A stretch of DNA of 64,000 nt from Ruminococcaceae bacterium FB2012 (GTDB taxonomy: Bacteria > Bacillota > Clostridia > Oscillospirales > Ruminococcaceae), in contig FMXS01000005.1 of NCBI GenBank assembly GCA_900104495.1, forward strand, positions 236,645-300,644, written 5' to 3'. The notes under the pieces were generated by a model. It saw nothing but the letters and a program-made list of their open reading frames with translations, did not search any database and was not told the DNA's origin. Position 1 is the first letter of the stretch. Each line of letters begins with the position of its first letter. This document shows, piece after piece, positions 54,930-63,357 of the stretch. Both the position numbers and the translations under genes were made by a program.

Positions 54930-55508
54930 TCAGGGATGAATATCGCGGATCTTGCGTGCAGGATTTCCCGCGATCACGCAGTGTCCTTCGGGAAAGGATC
55001 TTGTGACAACAGAGCCTGCCCCCACGACCGTATTATCTCCGAGGCGCACTCCGGGAAGGATGACGCAGTTCAGACCTATCCAGCATTTTTTGCCTATATG
55101 TACATCATGACCTTCCTGATGCTGATCCGGATCGGAAAGCTTATGATTAGCTGTAACGATCCCGACGTTATTGGAAATATAAGTTCCTTTTCCGATCACT
55201 ATTTTCGCCCCGATAGTCTGAAAATAGCACCCGCTGTTAGCAGCTAAGCTGTTGAGATCGTCCGGGTGAAAGATCATATTTTCGCCGCAGAAATTCAAAG
55301 GAGAAACAGGGAAACGCAGATGCTTGTTGGTCTTGAAGATTATCCTGTTCCAGATATCCTTATACGCCCACAGGTATCCCGCAGAATTGTATTTTTCAAA
55401 CCATTTGCTTTTAAGGTATTTCTGATCGTAATAATACAGTGAAAAAAGCCTGACAAAGCCATACCGCCATAATATGCCGGGAGCCCTTAACAGTTTCTTG
55501 ATGTTCAT
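54930..55508 (-). CDS. Left-handed beta-helix O-acyltransferase
   Basis: 192 residues from ATG 55506-55508 (TGAGGAAT upstream; an earlier ATG at 55523 lacks a site). The C-terminal half has hexapeptide repeats of the LbetaH fold: IVIGKGTYISNNVGIV, VHIGKKCWIGLNCVILPGV and GDNTVVGAGSVVTRSF, ending in IAGNPARKI. A His in TANHKL near the middle fits the serine/maltose O-acetyltransferase-type active site. It probably acetylates a sugar of the surface polymer. It lies between the dehydrogenase and flippase genes. Confidence 0.9.
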   Translation of the reverse strand: MNIKKLLRAPGILWRYGFVRLFSLYYYDQKYLKSKWFEKYNSAGYLWAYKDIWNRIIFKTNKHLRFPVSPLNFCGENMIFHPDDLNSLAANSGCYFQTIGAKIVIGKGTYISNNVGIVTANHKLSDPDQHQEGHDVHIGKKCWIGLNCVILPGVRLGDNTVVGAGSVVTRSFPEGHCVIAGNPARKIRDIHP

Positions 55509-55542
55509 TTTGATATTCCTCATAACAATGTAATAAAGATTT

Positions 55543-56871
55543 TTACAGTCTCCAGAATCTCATCCCGCCGGCTTTCAGCTCGTCCATGCGGTAAAGGCTC
55601 TTGACATCTATCAGCACCTTTTCGGAATCGTCAAGCTCCGGACGGAACATTTCCTTTATCTGCATCACCGACATGGAGCGGAACTGGGTATGCCCCACCG
55701 CCACGATAAGGCAGTCCGCCCCGGGAAGCTGTTCAAAGGGCACCAGCGATACTCCGTATTCCTGCTTTGCCACCGCCGCGTCGGCCCAGGGGTCGGAGAC
55801 CACCGGCTCGATCTCGTATTCCTTCAGCCGGGTGATTATATCCACCACCTTGCTGTTGCGGGTATCGGGGCAGTTCTCCTTGAAGGTTATGCCGAGGATA
55901 ACGACCTTGGCTTTCTTGGGCGCCATGCCCGCTTCGATCATTTCCTTGATGGCGGCGTCGGCAACGAAAGCTCCCATACTGTCGTTGACCTTTCTGCCGT
56001 TTAAGATTATCCTGCTGTGATAGCCCAGCTTTTCGGCGGCGCTGGTGAGATAATAGGGATCGACGCCGATGCAGTGTCCGCCCACAAGTCCGGGACGGAA
56101 GCCCAGAGCGTTCCATTTGGTGTTCATTCCCTGCAATACCTCGTCAGTATCTATATGAAGCTTGTCGCAGATAATGGCTATCTCGTTCATAAAGGCGATG
56201 TTTATATCCCGCTGGCTGTTCTCGATGACCTTTACCGCCTCGGCGGTCCTGATGTTGGAAACCTGGAAGGTCCCCGCCTTGATTATCATATCGTAGACTT
56301 TCTTTATCTCGGCGCAGCTTTCGCTGTCCATGCCCGAAACCACTTTCTGGATGCTTGTCAGGGTATGCACTCTGTCGCCGGGATTTATTCTCTCGGGGCT
56401 GTAGCCGATCTTCCAGTCGATGCCGCATCTGAGCCCCGATTCCCGCTCGATGATCGGCACGCATATATCCTCGGTGACGCCGGGATAGACCGTGGATTCA
56501 AAAACGACTATCGTTCCCGGCGCAAGGTTCTGCCCGACTATCTTTGAAGCGCCCTCAACAGGGGCAAGGTCGGGAGTCTTGTCGTCCTTGACGGGAGTCG
56601 GCACGGCAACGACTATGAAACGGGCTTCTCTGAGCCTGGACGGATCAGCGGTGAACTCCACCGTGGTATTCTTTATGGCATCGCCCACCTCATTGGTGGA
56701 GTCGATGCCGTTTTTGTATTCATCGACGCGCTTCTCATTTATGTCAAAGCCGATGACCTTGATATGCTTTGCGAACTCCACCGCGATAGGCATACCGACA
56801 TAGCCGAGACCGACAAGAGCAAGCTTTTCCTCGCCGCTTATCAGTCCCTTGTAGATATTGTTAAACTCCAT
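55543..56871 (-). CDS. UDP-GlcNAc 6-dehydrogenase (WbpA/TviB type)
   Basis: 442 residues, UDP-sugar dehydrogenase. It oxidises the C6 alcohol to a uronic acid in two NAD steps. Motifs are LVGLGYVGMPIAVEFAK near residue 20, VAVPTPVKDDKTPD, FESTVYPGVTED, and the catalytic Cys in VGGHCIGVDPYYL. The length and VYPGVTE favour the UDP-GlcNAc/GalNAc class rather than UDP-glucose dehydrogenase. It is the first enzyme of the UDP-ManNAc3NAcA route together with the four genes upstream in the operon. Confidence 0.92.
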   Translation of the reverse strand: MEFNNIYKGLISGEEKLALVGLGYVGMPIAVEFAKHIKVIGFDINEKRVDEYKNGIDSTNEVGDAIKNTTVEFTADPSRLREARFIVVAVPTPVKDDKTPDLAPVEGASKIVGQNLAPGTIVVFESTVYPGVTEDICVPIIERESGLRCGIDWKIGYSPERINPGDRVHTLTSIQKVVSGMDSESCAEIKKVYDMIIKAGTFQVSNIRTAEAVKVIENSQRDINIAFMNEIAIICDKLHIDTDEVLQGMNTKWNALGFRPGLVGGHCIGVDPYYLTSAAEKLGYHSRIILNGRKVNDSMGAFVADAAIKEMIEAGMAPKKAKVVILGITFKENCPDTRNSKVVDIITRLKEYEIEPVVSDPWADAAVAKQEYGVSLVPFEQLPGADCLIVAVGHTQFRSMSVMQIKEMFRPELDDSEKVLIDVKSLYRMDELKAGGMRFWRL

Positions 56872-56873
56872 TA

Positions 56874-58016
56874 TTATCCCTCTTTTCGCAGAAAGCTCCC
56901 GAGAGCATCTGCGACTTTTTTTATTTCCTCATCCGTGATATACGGGTGCAGCGGCAGACTCAAAACCGTTCTGCAAAGCCGTTCCGTCACGGGGCAGCCG
57001 GCGTCGGCGCTGTCCGTTCCGGCGAAGGCCCCCTGCGTATGCATAGGCTTCATATAGTAGACCATAGCCGGGATCTCCCGCTCTTTGAGCCTGGCCTGTA
57101 AAGCCGCCCTGTCGGTGCCCTCGGGGAGCTGAACAGTATACTGCGCCCAGCTGCTCACATATCCCTCTTTGATCTCCGGCAGGACAAGTCCGGTATTTTT
57201 CAGAGCCTCGTTATATTTCAGCGCGGCTTTATTGATGTCATCAAGCTCATATTCTCTGAAGGCTTTCAGCTTCACCTGCAATATTGCCGCCTGTAAGGTA
57301 TCAAGGCGGCTGTTCATTCCCAGCCGGACGTTATCGTATTTATTCCCGGCGTTCTTGCCGTGGACCGCAAGGCTTCTTACGGCCGCCGCCCATTGGTCGT
57401 TATCGGTAAAGACCGCACCGCCGTCGCCGTAACAGCCGAGAGGTTTGGCGGGGAAGAAGCTGGTGGTGGATATATCCCCGAAGGAGCAGGCTTTTCTGCC
57501 GTTTATCGAGCCGCCGAAGCCCTGAGCGCCGTCCTCCAAAAGCAGAAGACCGTATTTGCGGCAGATCTCTCTGATCCGCGGGTAGTCCGCCGGCTGACCG
57601 AAAAGGTCCACTGCGGCAACGACCTTCGGGGTGTACCTGCCCTCGTTTTTCACTTTGATTATAGCCTCTTCGAGCCTGTCGGGGTCGATATTGTAAGTAC
57701 GTTCGTCCACATCGACGAACACCGCCGCCGCTCCCTCCGCGGCGGGACATTCGCCCGTGGAGAAGAAGGTGAAGTCCGGGACAAATACCGCGTCGCCCTT
57801 TCCGACGCCCCAGGCTTTCAAGGCCAGAGTAATGGCATCGGTGCCGTTGGCGCAGGTGATGCAGTGCTTCACGCCGACGTACTCCGCCAGCTGAGCTTCA
57901 AGCTCTCTCACCGCCCCGCCGGATATGAACTGCGCTGAGGACAAGACCCCGGCAATGCTTTTATCTATCTCATCTTTCAGCACGCTGTACTGTTTTTTCA
58001 GGTCACGGAACTGCAT
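56874..58016 (-). CDS. PLP-dependent sugar aminotransferase (WbpE-like)
   Basis: 380 residues, DegT/DnrJ/EryC1 family. It would transfer an amino group from glutamate to C3 of the 3-keto-UDP-GlcNAcA. The N-terminus QFRDLKKQYSVLKDEID and the block ITCANGTDAITLALKAWGV are typical; the PLP lysine is in SFFPAKPLGCYGDGG near residue 190. It is 2 bp upstream of the dehydrogenase gene, so translation is coupled. Gene order and family point to the Wbp route; the specificity is inferred. Confidence 0.92.
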   Translation of the reverse strand: MQFRDLKKQYSVLKDEIDKSIAGVLSSAQFISGGAVRELEAQLAEYVGVKHCITCANGTDAITLALKAWGVGKGDAVFVPDFTFFSTGECPAAEGAAAVFVDVDERTYNIDPDRLEEAIIKVKNEGRYTPKVVAAVDLFGQPADYPRIREICRKYGLLLLEDGAQGFGGSINGRKACSFGDISTTSFFPAKPLGCYGDGGAVFTDNDQWAAAVRSLAVHGKNAGNKYDNVRLGMNSRLDTLQAAILQVKLKAFREYELDDINKAALKYNEALKNTGLVLPEIKEGYVSSWAQYTVQLPEGTDRAALQARLKEREIPAMVYYMKPMHTQGAFAGTDSADAGCPVTERLCRTVLSLPLHPYITDEEIKKVADALGSFLRKEG

Positions 58017-58586
58017 TTATCTCACCTCGGATATACTGTCCGAATCTCTTTCGTATTTTCTTCCGCAGTCGGGACAGGCAAGCTCCCTGTCAAGCACCTG
58101 TCCGCATTCGCAGACCCAGCCGATGCGCTTCGCCGGAACTCCTGCCATAAGCGCGTGAGCCGGGACGTCGGATGTTACCACGGCTCCCGCCGCGATAAGC
58201 GCCCATTCGCCCACGGTATGCCCGCAGACTACGGTGGCGTTCGCGCCTATGCTTGCGCCGGTCTTTACAAGCGTCTTCTTATAGCCTGCCCTGCCCTTGG
58301 GATATTTCGCCCTCGGGGTAAGGTCGTTGGTAAACACGCAGGAGGGTCCGCAGAAGACCCAGTCCTCCAGCTCGACGCCTTCGTATACCGAAACGTTGTT
58401 CTGTATCTTTACGCCGTTTCCTATTATCACGTTATTCGAAATATTCACGTTCTGCCCGAGGGAGCAGTTCCCGCCGATGACGGCTCCGGACTGGATATGG
58501 CAGAAATGCCAGATCTTAGTACCCTTGCCTACGGTAACGCCGTCGTCGATAAAACTGCTTTCGTGAACAAAAAAGTCCTTGTTCAT
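58017..58586 (-). CDS. UDP-3-amino-sugar N-acetyltransferase (WbpD-like) with zinc-ribbon tail
   Basis: 189 residues. Several left-handed beta-helix hexapeptide repeats (SLGQNVNISNNVIIGNGVKI, TGASIGANATVVCGHTVG) follow a start MNKDFFVHESSFIDDGV. A loop with CVFTNDLTPRAKYP contains the conserved FTND Asn-Asp of 3-N-acetyltransferases. The C-terminus adds a small zinc-ribbon-like element, CECG then CPDCG. It directly precedes (0 bp) the aminotransferase gene. Role: acetylate the 3-amino group in the UDP-ManNAc3NAcA route. Confidence 0.93.
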   Translation of the reverse strand: MNKDFFVHESSFIDDGVTVGKGTKIWHFCHIQSGAVIGGNCSLGQNVNISNNVIIGNGVKIQNNVSVYEGVELEDWVFCGPSCVFTNDLTPRAKYPKGRAGYKKTLVKTGASIGANATVVCGHTVGEWALIAAGAVVTSDVPAHALMAGVPAKRIGWVCECGQVLDRELACPDCGRKYERDSDSISEVR

Positions 58587-59674
58587 CTGTCAAATCTCCC
58601 TGCGAAATCCATAGTCGAGCAATCCTCCAGCGGGAGCTTCACGGCTCTGCCCTCGGCGGCGCTCTTGTAGATCGCCAGCACAAGCTCCAGCGCCCGGCGG
58701 CCGTCCTCGGCGGTGACGTAGGGCTCTCTTCCCGTTTTTATCGCGTCTATCACATCCGCATAAAGGGGCGTGTGGCCGTAGCCGTAAACGTTGGGAGGAT
58801 TCTCGCCGTATTCAGCCTTGACCTTCTCCGGGTCGTCCAGCTGGTCGGAGAAGCGCCACTCCTCGATGATGTTGTCGGATATGCCTCCTGCCTTGACGGT
58901 GCCTTTTTCTCCGAAAAGATAGAGGGTCTCTTCAAGGTTTTTCGGATAGATATTCGTCGTCCCCTCGACGATGCCGTAGGAGCCGTTTCTGAATCTTATC
59001 AGGGCTATTCCCAGATCCTCCGCTTCGATATAACCGTGGCAGAGATTGTCGGTCATGCCTATGACGCAGTCGATCTCGTCCCCCATCATCCAGCGAAGCA
59101 GATCGATGTTGTGGATGCACTGATTCATCAGCGCACCGCCGTCCTGAGCCCAGGTCCCCCGCCACTTTGCCCGGGAATAGTATTCCCAGTCCCGGTGCCA
59201 GCGGATGTGGGCAGTACCGTGGAGCATCCTGCCGAAGCGTTCCTTCTCGACGGCATCTCTTATCTTGCGGACTGACTTGTTGAAGCGGTTCTGATGATTG
59301 GCGCAGACCACCACGCCCTTTTCCCTGCCCGCCTTGATGATCGCGTCGGCGTCTTTAAGAGAAAGGGCTATGGGCTTTTCGATTATCAGATTGCAGCCTG
59401 CGGCGATACAGTCGAGAGCGATAGCGGCGTGCTTGCCGGATTCCGTGGCAACGGCCACGAGCTCCGGCTTTTCCGTTTCGAGCATCTGCTTATAGTCGGT
59501 ATATGTATGCACTCCCGCAAGGTCAAATTTTACCACCTTGTCGTGCATATTCCTCTCGTCGATGTCGCAGAGGCCGACGAATTCAAGGCCGTTGCTTTTT
59601 GCCGCGGCAATATGGTTGGGAGATATGCGTCCGCAGCCGATAAGGGCGTATTTCATTTTAGTTTCTGTTATCAT
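58583..59674 (-). CDS. Gfo/Idh/MocA-type UDP-GlcNAcA 3-dehydrogenase (WbpB/WlbA-like)
   Basis: 363 residues; the NAD-dependent oxidase of C3 in UDP-GlcNAcA. The Rossmann motif is ALIGCGRISPNHIAAAK, the conserved EKP is in LIIEKPIALS, and the block ALMNQCIHNIDLLRWMMG holds the active-site Asn/His/Asp. ATG 59674 has GGAAGA upstream and overlaps the epimerase gene; ATG 59656, just after the epimerase stop, is the alternative and would start MKYALIGCG. The end overlaps the acetyltransferase start. The longer reading to 60088 is a frame artefact inside the epimerase gene. Confidence 0.9.
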   Translation of the reverse strand: MITETKMKYALIGCGRISPNHIAAAKSNGLEFVGLCDIDERNMHDKVVKFDLAGVHTYTDYKQMLETEKPELVAVATESGKHAAIALDCIAAGCNLIIEKPIALSLKDADAIIKAGREKGVVVCANHQNRFNKSVRKIRDAVEKERFGRMLHGTAHIRWHRDWEYYSRAKWRGTWAQDGGALMNQCIHNIDLLRWMMGDEIDCVIGMTDNLCHGYIEAEDLGIALIRFRNGSYGIVEGTTNIYPKNLEETLYLFGEKGTVKAGGISDNIIEEWRFSDQLDDPEKVKAEYGENPPNVYGYGHTPLYADVIDAIKTGREPYVTAEDGRRALELVLAIYKSAAEGRAVKLPLEDCSTMDFAGRFDR

Positions 59675-60743
59675 AGTATTCTTCCATTTCCTTGATGATC
59701 TTTTCGGCAGAATTGCCGTCGCCAAACGGTTTATAATCCGGGTCAACTGTCTGTTCATGTGACAGCTTTTCAAGTATATCGGCAGATCGGGGCTTAGCAA
59801 GTTCATTTCTTCCGGAAACCATTGTTTCCGGCCAGCAGACAAAATCAAGTATCGTGACGCACTTTTTCTCCGCGAAGAAAGCCTCTCTCTGAAGGCCGCC
59901 GGAATCGGTAACGATCTTTTTGGCGTTGCTGACAAGACACAAGCTGTCAAGATAACCGACGGGCTCGGCAAGAAGGATCTTCTCTGTCCCCGTCTGTTCC
60001 AGGAGCCTTCCTGCTCTTGCCTTGTTTCTCGGATGAACAGGATATACTGTCGGGGCATCAAGCTGCTCCATCGCCTTGAAGATCTCAAGAAGATCCCTGT
60101 CGTCGCCGGTATTCTCTTCGCGGTGACAGGTAAGATAATAGAACTCAGGCGGGACGTTTATTTTTCTTCCGTCCAGCATATCGAGCCTGACCTCAGAAAT
60201 CTTCTTATAACTGCGGTACTCGGAAAAAGCATCGTACATTGGATCTCCCACCGTTTTTCCGCGGTCTGCAAGGCCCTCCGAGATCAGGGAATCCATTCCG
60301 CTCTGAGTGCTTGCAAGCAGAAGCGAAGAAACGTGATCGGTACAGATACGGTTTATCTCTTCGGGATTTGTCATGCTGTGGGTCCTGCACCCGGCTTCAA
60401 CGTGGCATATCGGAATATGGAGCTTTGCGGCAGCCAGCGCCGCAGCAAGCGTAGAATTTGTATCACCGTATACCAGCAGCCAGTCGGGCTTTTCTTTCAT
60501 CAGCACTTCTTCGGCAGCTATCATCATCTTCCCGGTCATCTGAGCGTGCGTGCCGCCGGAGATGCCGAGATTATAGTCAGGCGCCGGAATATTAAGCTCT
60601 TCAAAAAACTGTTCCGACATATTGCGGTCGAAATGCTGGCCCGTATGCACAAGTATCTCGGTATGTTTTTTTCGGATCTTATGAGAGACCACCGCCGCCT
60701 TTATAAATTGCGGACGTGCGCCCACAACAGTAACTATTCTCAT
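59658..60743 (-). CDS. UDP-2,3-diacetamido-glucuronate 2-epimerase (WbpI-like)
   Basis: 361 residues, non-hydrolysing 2-epimerase family. The N-terminal GARPQFIKAAVVSHKI is the WbpI-type version (GARPQFIKAA) rather than the WecB-type GTRPEAIK. Other features are HTGQHFDRNMSEQFF, HVEAGCRTHSM, CHREEN and IVTDSGGLQREAFF. It would convert the gluco to the manno form as the last step of UDP-ManNAc3NAcA synthesis. It lies in the middle of the sugar-nucleotide genes. Confidence 0.92.
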   Translation of the reverse strand: MRIVTVVGARPQFIKAAVVSHKIRKKHTEILVHTGQHFDRNMSEQFFEELNIPAPDYNLGISGGTHAQMTGKMMIAAEEVLMKEKPDWLLVYGDTNSTLAAALAAAKLHIPICHVEAGCRTHSMTNPEEINRICTDHVSSLLLASTQSGMDSLISEGLADRGKTVGDPMYDAFSEYRSYKKISEVRLDMLDGRKINVPPEFYYLTCHREENTGDDRDLLEIFKAMEQLDAPTVYPVHPRNKARAGRLLEQTGTEKILLAEPVGYLDSLCLVSNAKKIVTDSGGLQREAFFAEKKCVTILDFVCWPETMVSGRNELAKPRSADILEKLSHEQTVDPDYKPFGDGNSAEKIIKEMEEYYDNRN

Positions 60744-62110
60744 TTTTCTTCCCTCTCTGATGCATTTGCTTTTTCAGCGGTCAGGTCAAGCAGGATACTG
60801 TGAAGTTTTTTGGACAGAAAGCTGTAGCTGAAAGCTTCGTACAGTTCCTTTGACGGTTTGCGCTCAAGCCTGCCGCGGGTCATTTTTTCGCTGTAAAGCT
60901 CCGTTATGAAGCGTTTCAGAGCAGGCATCGAGACTGCCTTTGTACACTGCTCATAGCAGAAGCCGTAGTTATATTTTTTCTGAAGCATCAGCAGCTCGCT
61001 CCCGGGGGCGTTTCCCGTCAGCATTGCGAGGATCGGCTTCCGGGTCTTTATCCCTTCGTAGAATTTGCCCGTAAGTATCCCCTTGCTCTTTTTGGTGTTC
61101 CAGGAGAACAGCGTAAAGACATCGGCAGACATCTGAAGGACTGTTGTTTCGGTCCGTGAGAGATAGCCTTTGTCAGTCAGTATATCCTTGATGCCCGCCT
61201 CGGAAAATATCTCGGCAAACTTTTCAGAATCGGGTCCCGCATACAGGAAACGGATCCTGCTGCGGTCTGCTTTGCCTTCCTCGATGAGCTCGGACAAGCA
61301 TTTCACAAATGCTTTCAGCGCCGGGATACGGTCCTTGTGGAGCTTGCCCGTATAGCAGAAGGAAAGGACGCCGCTTTCGGCGGAGACTTCCGGGAGCTCT
61401 TCTTTATCGTCAAATCCGTTATACAGCACTTTGATCTTATCACAGGGATAAAGCCCGTTCAGTTCATCGGCGATCCCCTGGCTTATAACAGTGACAGCGT
61501 CGGCATTTTTCAGAGAAAGCACAGTGGCGTCCTTGGCGTATTTATTCCACCAGATATCGTCAAACATACTGTCGTGCATTATCATGGAATCTCTGTAATC
61601 CATGATCCATCCGGCTTTAAAGACCTCGGCGGCATATTTTCCGGCGTAGATGTTTTCAAAGCTGCCGCAGGTAGAAAAGACCGCATCATATCTTCTGCCT
61701 TTTCTGTAAAGGGCATCGATCGCCCGTTTCTGATATTTCAGCACAGTGCCGTAATGGCGCAAACATTTCGGCGGCTTTCCTTTTAGGATAAACAAAGTGT
61801 CTCTCGCCGCTTTGACCGCTATCCTGACCGGCTTCGGGACAGAATGCGTTACCAGATGAGCGGGCGCCTTGTCGGACTGATACTCCCCTCTTTCAAACTG
61901 CTCTGCGGGAGAATTCTTTCCGAGAGCCGAAACGGTCTCGCAGAAATGAACGTTTTCATATTCAGAAAAGGGCACGGATTCCAATTCGCCGGAACGCAGG
62001 ACTGTTACGTTATTGCCGCTCTGAGAGAGGGCTCTCGCAAACATATACGGTCTGACTGCGGCTATGCAGGAATCGGGAGGATAGAATGTTGTAATGATAA
62101 GTATATTCAT
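60740..62110 (-). CDS. Glycosyltransferase family 4-like protein
   Basis: 456 residues from ATG 62108-62110 (a TTG three codons earlier is an alternative). A GT-B fold: N-terminal half ILIITTFYPPDSCIAAVRPYMFARALS, a linker, then VLYNGFDD and GVLSFCYTGKLHKDRIPAL; the nucleotide-sugar site is around the late Glu in GILTGKFYEGIKTRKPILAM. It is the least conserved of the three glycosyltransferases. It overlaps the epimerase gene by 4 bp. Sugar and linkage unknown. Confidence 0.88.
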   Translation of the reverse strand: MNILIITTFYPPDSCIAAVRPYMFARALSQSGNNVTVLRSGELESVPFSEYENVHFCETVSALGKNSPAEQFERGEYQSDKAPAHLVTHSVPKPVRIAVKAARDTLFILKGKPPKCLRHYGTVLKYQKRAIDALYRKGRRYDAVFSTCGSFENIYAGKYAAEVFKAGWIMDYRDSMIMHDSMFDDIWWNKYAKDATVLSLKNADAVTVISQGIADELNGLYPCDKIKVLYNGFDDKEELPEVSAESGVLSFCYTGKLHKDRIPALKAFVKCLSELIEEGKADRSRIRFLYAGPDSEKFAEIFSEAGIKDILTDKGYLSRTETTVLQMSADVFTLFSWNTKKSKGILTGKFYEGIKTRKPILAMLTGNAPGSELLMLQKKYNYGFCYEQCTKAVSMPALKRFITELYSEKMTRGRLERKPSKELYEAFSYSFLSKKLHSILLDLTAEKANASEREEK

Positions 62111-62170
62111 TTTCAGCAACCCACTTTTTTACCGATCGGCTATGCTGAATATTCCGCCTGCCGATCAAAA

Positions 62171-63337
62171 TTACTTGACGAGCCTTTTGAACAGGCTCAT
62201 TATCTCTTCGGCGTTCTTCTCCCAGCTGAACTTTTTCAGCTGACGCTTCATTTTCGCTTTGGTCCCGGACATTTCCTTATCGGAAAGCGTCAGCACTTTT
62301 CTGAACTGCCCTTTAAGAGCCTCGGCGTCATAGGGATCGTCGATATAGAACGCGGCGTCTCCGCCCACCTCCGGCAGAGAAGAAACTCTCGTCGTGACCA
62401 CCGGCAGTTCCTTGTCGAAGGCCTCCAGCACGGGTATGCCGAAGCCCTCGTAAAGCGAGGGATAGGCAAACAGCGAAGCATTCTCCAGCAGATACTGCTT
62501 TTCCTCCGCGCTTATATATCCGGGCATTATGATCCTGTCCTTGTATCTGCTCGTCCCGGCGGCTTTATAGATATCGTCGCAGCGCCAGCCGCGTCCGCCC
62601 GCAAGCACGAGATAAAGGTCACTGTCCCCGTACTCGTCCAGATACTTTTCAAAAGCCTTTATGATCGTCATTATATTTTTTCTCGGCTCTATGGTGCTGA
62701 TGAACAGAATGAACCTGCCCTTTATATCAAGCTCCGGCTTCATATCCGGGGTGTAGGGCTGTTTTCCCTCCGCGCTGCCGTTAAGGCCGCCGAGATAGCT
62801 TATGGCGATCTTGTTTTTTCTGACGCCCAGCAGCTCGTGGATGTCCCGGGCGGAGGCTCTTGAAATGGTCACGATCTTGTCCGCATTGTGTGCGGCGATA
62901 GGCAATCCCAGCTTGTGATGAATACGGCTTTTGAGAGTCACTGTATCCTTGAAGCGCAGCATCGCGAGGTCGTAGACCGATACCGCATATTTCTTAGCTC
63001 CGCACTTTACCGACATAAAATAATCGGGAGCCCAGAACAGATCCGTCCTGTACTTCATCCGCTGTATCGGTGCGATCACGAATTTGTAAAGCAGCGCAAA
63101 GGGCAGCGCAAGGAGCTTGTTGTTTATCCTGTTCTCGCGGTCGGCTGCGATGGGGTTTCGGATAAGATGCCAGTTTTCCTTCAGCTCGGCATCAAGATAT
63201 ATCTTCTTTCTTGAAAACAGATAATATTCGTTCTCGGGATGATTTTTGCTCCAGCTTTTCAATACGTTCTCAACAGCTGTGGGTATGCCTGTCTTGCTGC
63301 TGTTTTTAAACAGAGAAGCATCAATTCCTATTCGCAT
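62171..63337 (-). CDS. Glycosyltransferase family 4 (GT4)
   Basis: 388 residues. The N-terminus RIGIDASLFKNSSKTGIPTAVENVL and the C-terminal FISTIEPRKNIMTIIKAFE, then SLYEGFGIPVLEAF, with the EGFGIPxLE motif binding the nucleotide-sugar diphosphate, are standard GT4 mannosyltransferase-type features. It probably adds a sugar to the lipid-linked repeat unit on the cytoplasmic face. It follows the third glycosyltransferase gene by 20 bp. Donor sugar not predictable. Confidence 0.93.
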   Translation of the reverse strand: MRIGIDASLFKNSSKTGIPTAVENVLKSWSKNHPENEYYLFSRKKIYLDAELKENWHLIRNPIAADRENRINNKLLALPFALLYKFVIAPIQRMKYRTDLFWAPDYFMSVKCGAKKYAVSVYDLAMLRFKDTVTLKSRIHHKLGLPIAAHNADKIVTISRASARDIHELLGVRKNKIAISYLGGLNGSAEGKQPYTPDMKPELDIKGRFILFISTIEPRKNIMTIIKAFEKYLDEYGDSDLYLVLAGGRGWRCDDIYKAAGTSRYKDRIIMPGYISAEEKQYLLENASLFAYPSLYEGFGIPVLEAFDKELPVVTTRVSSLPEVGGDAAFYIDDPYDAEALKGQFRKVLTLSDKEMSGTKAKMKRQLKKFSWEKNAEEIMSLFKRLVK

Positions 63338-63357
63338 TCCGTTTACGCTCCTTTATT

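Noticed and set aside
59675..60088. N-terminal extension of the Gfo/Idh oxidoreductase to 60088
   Set aside because: The extra 138 codons lie inside the epimerase gene in another frame and look non-homologous to the family.
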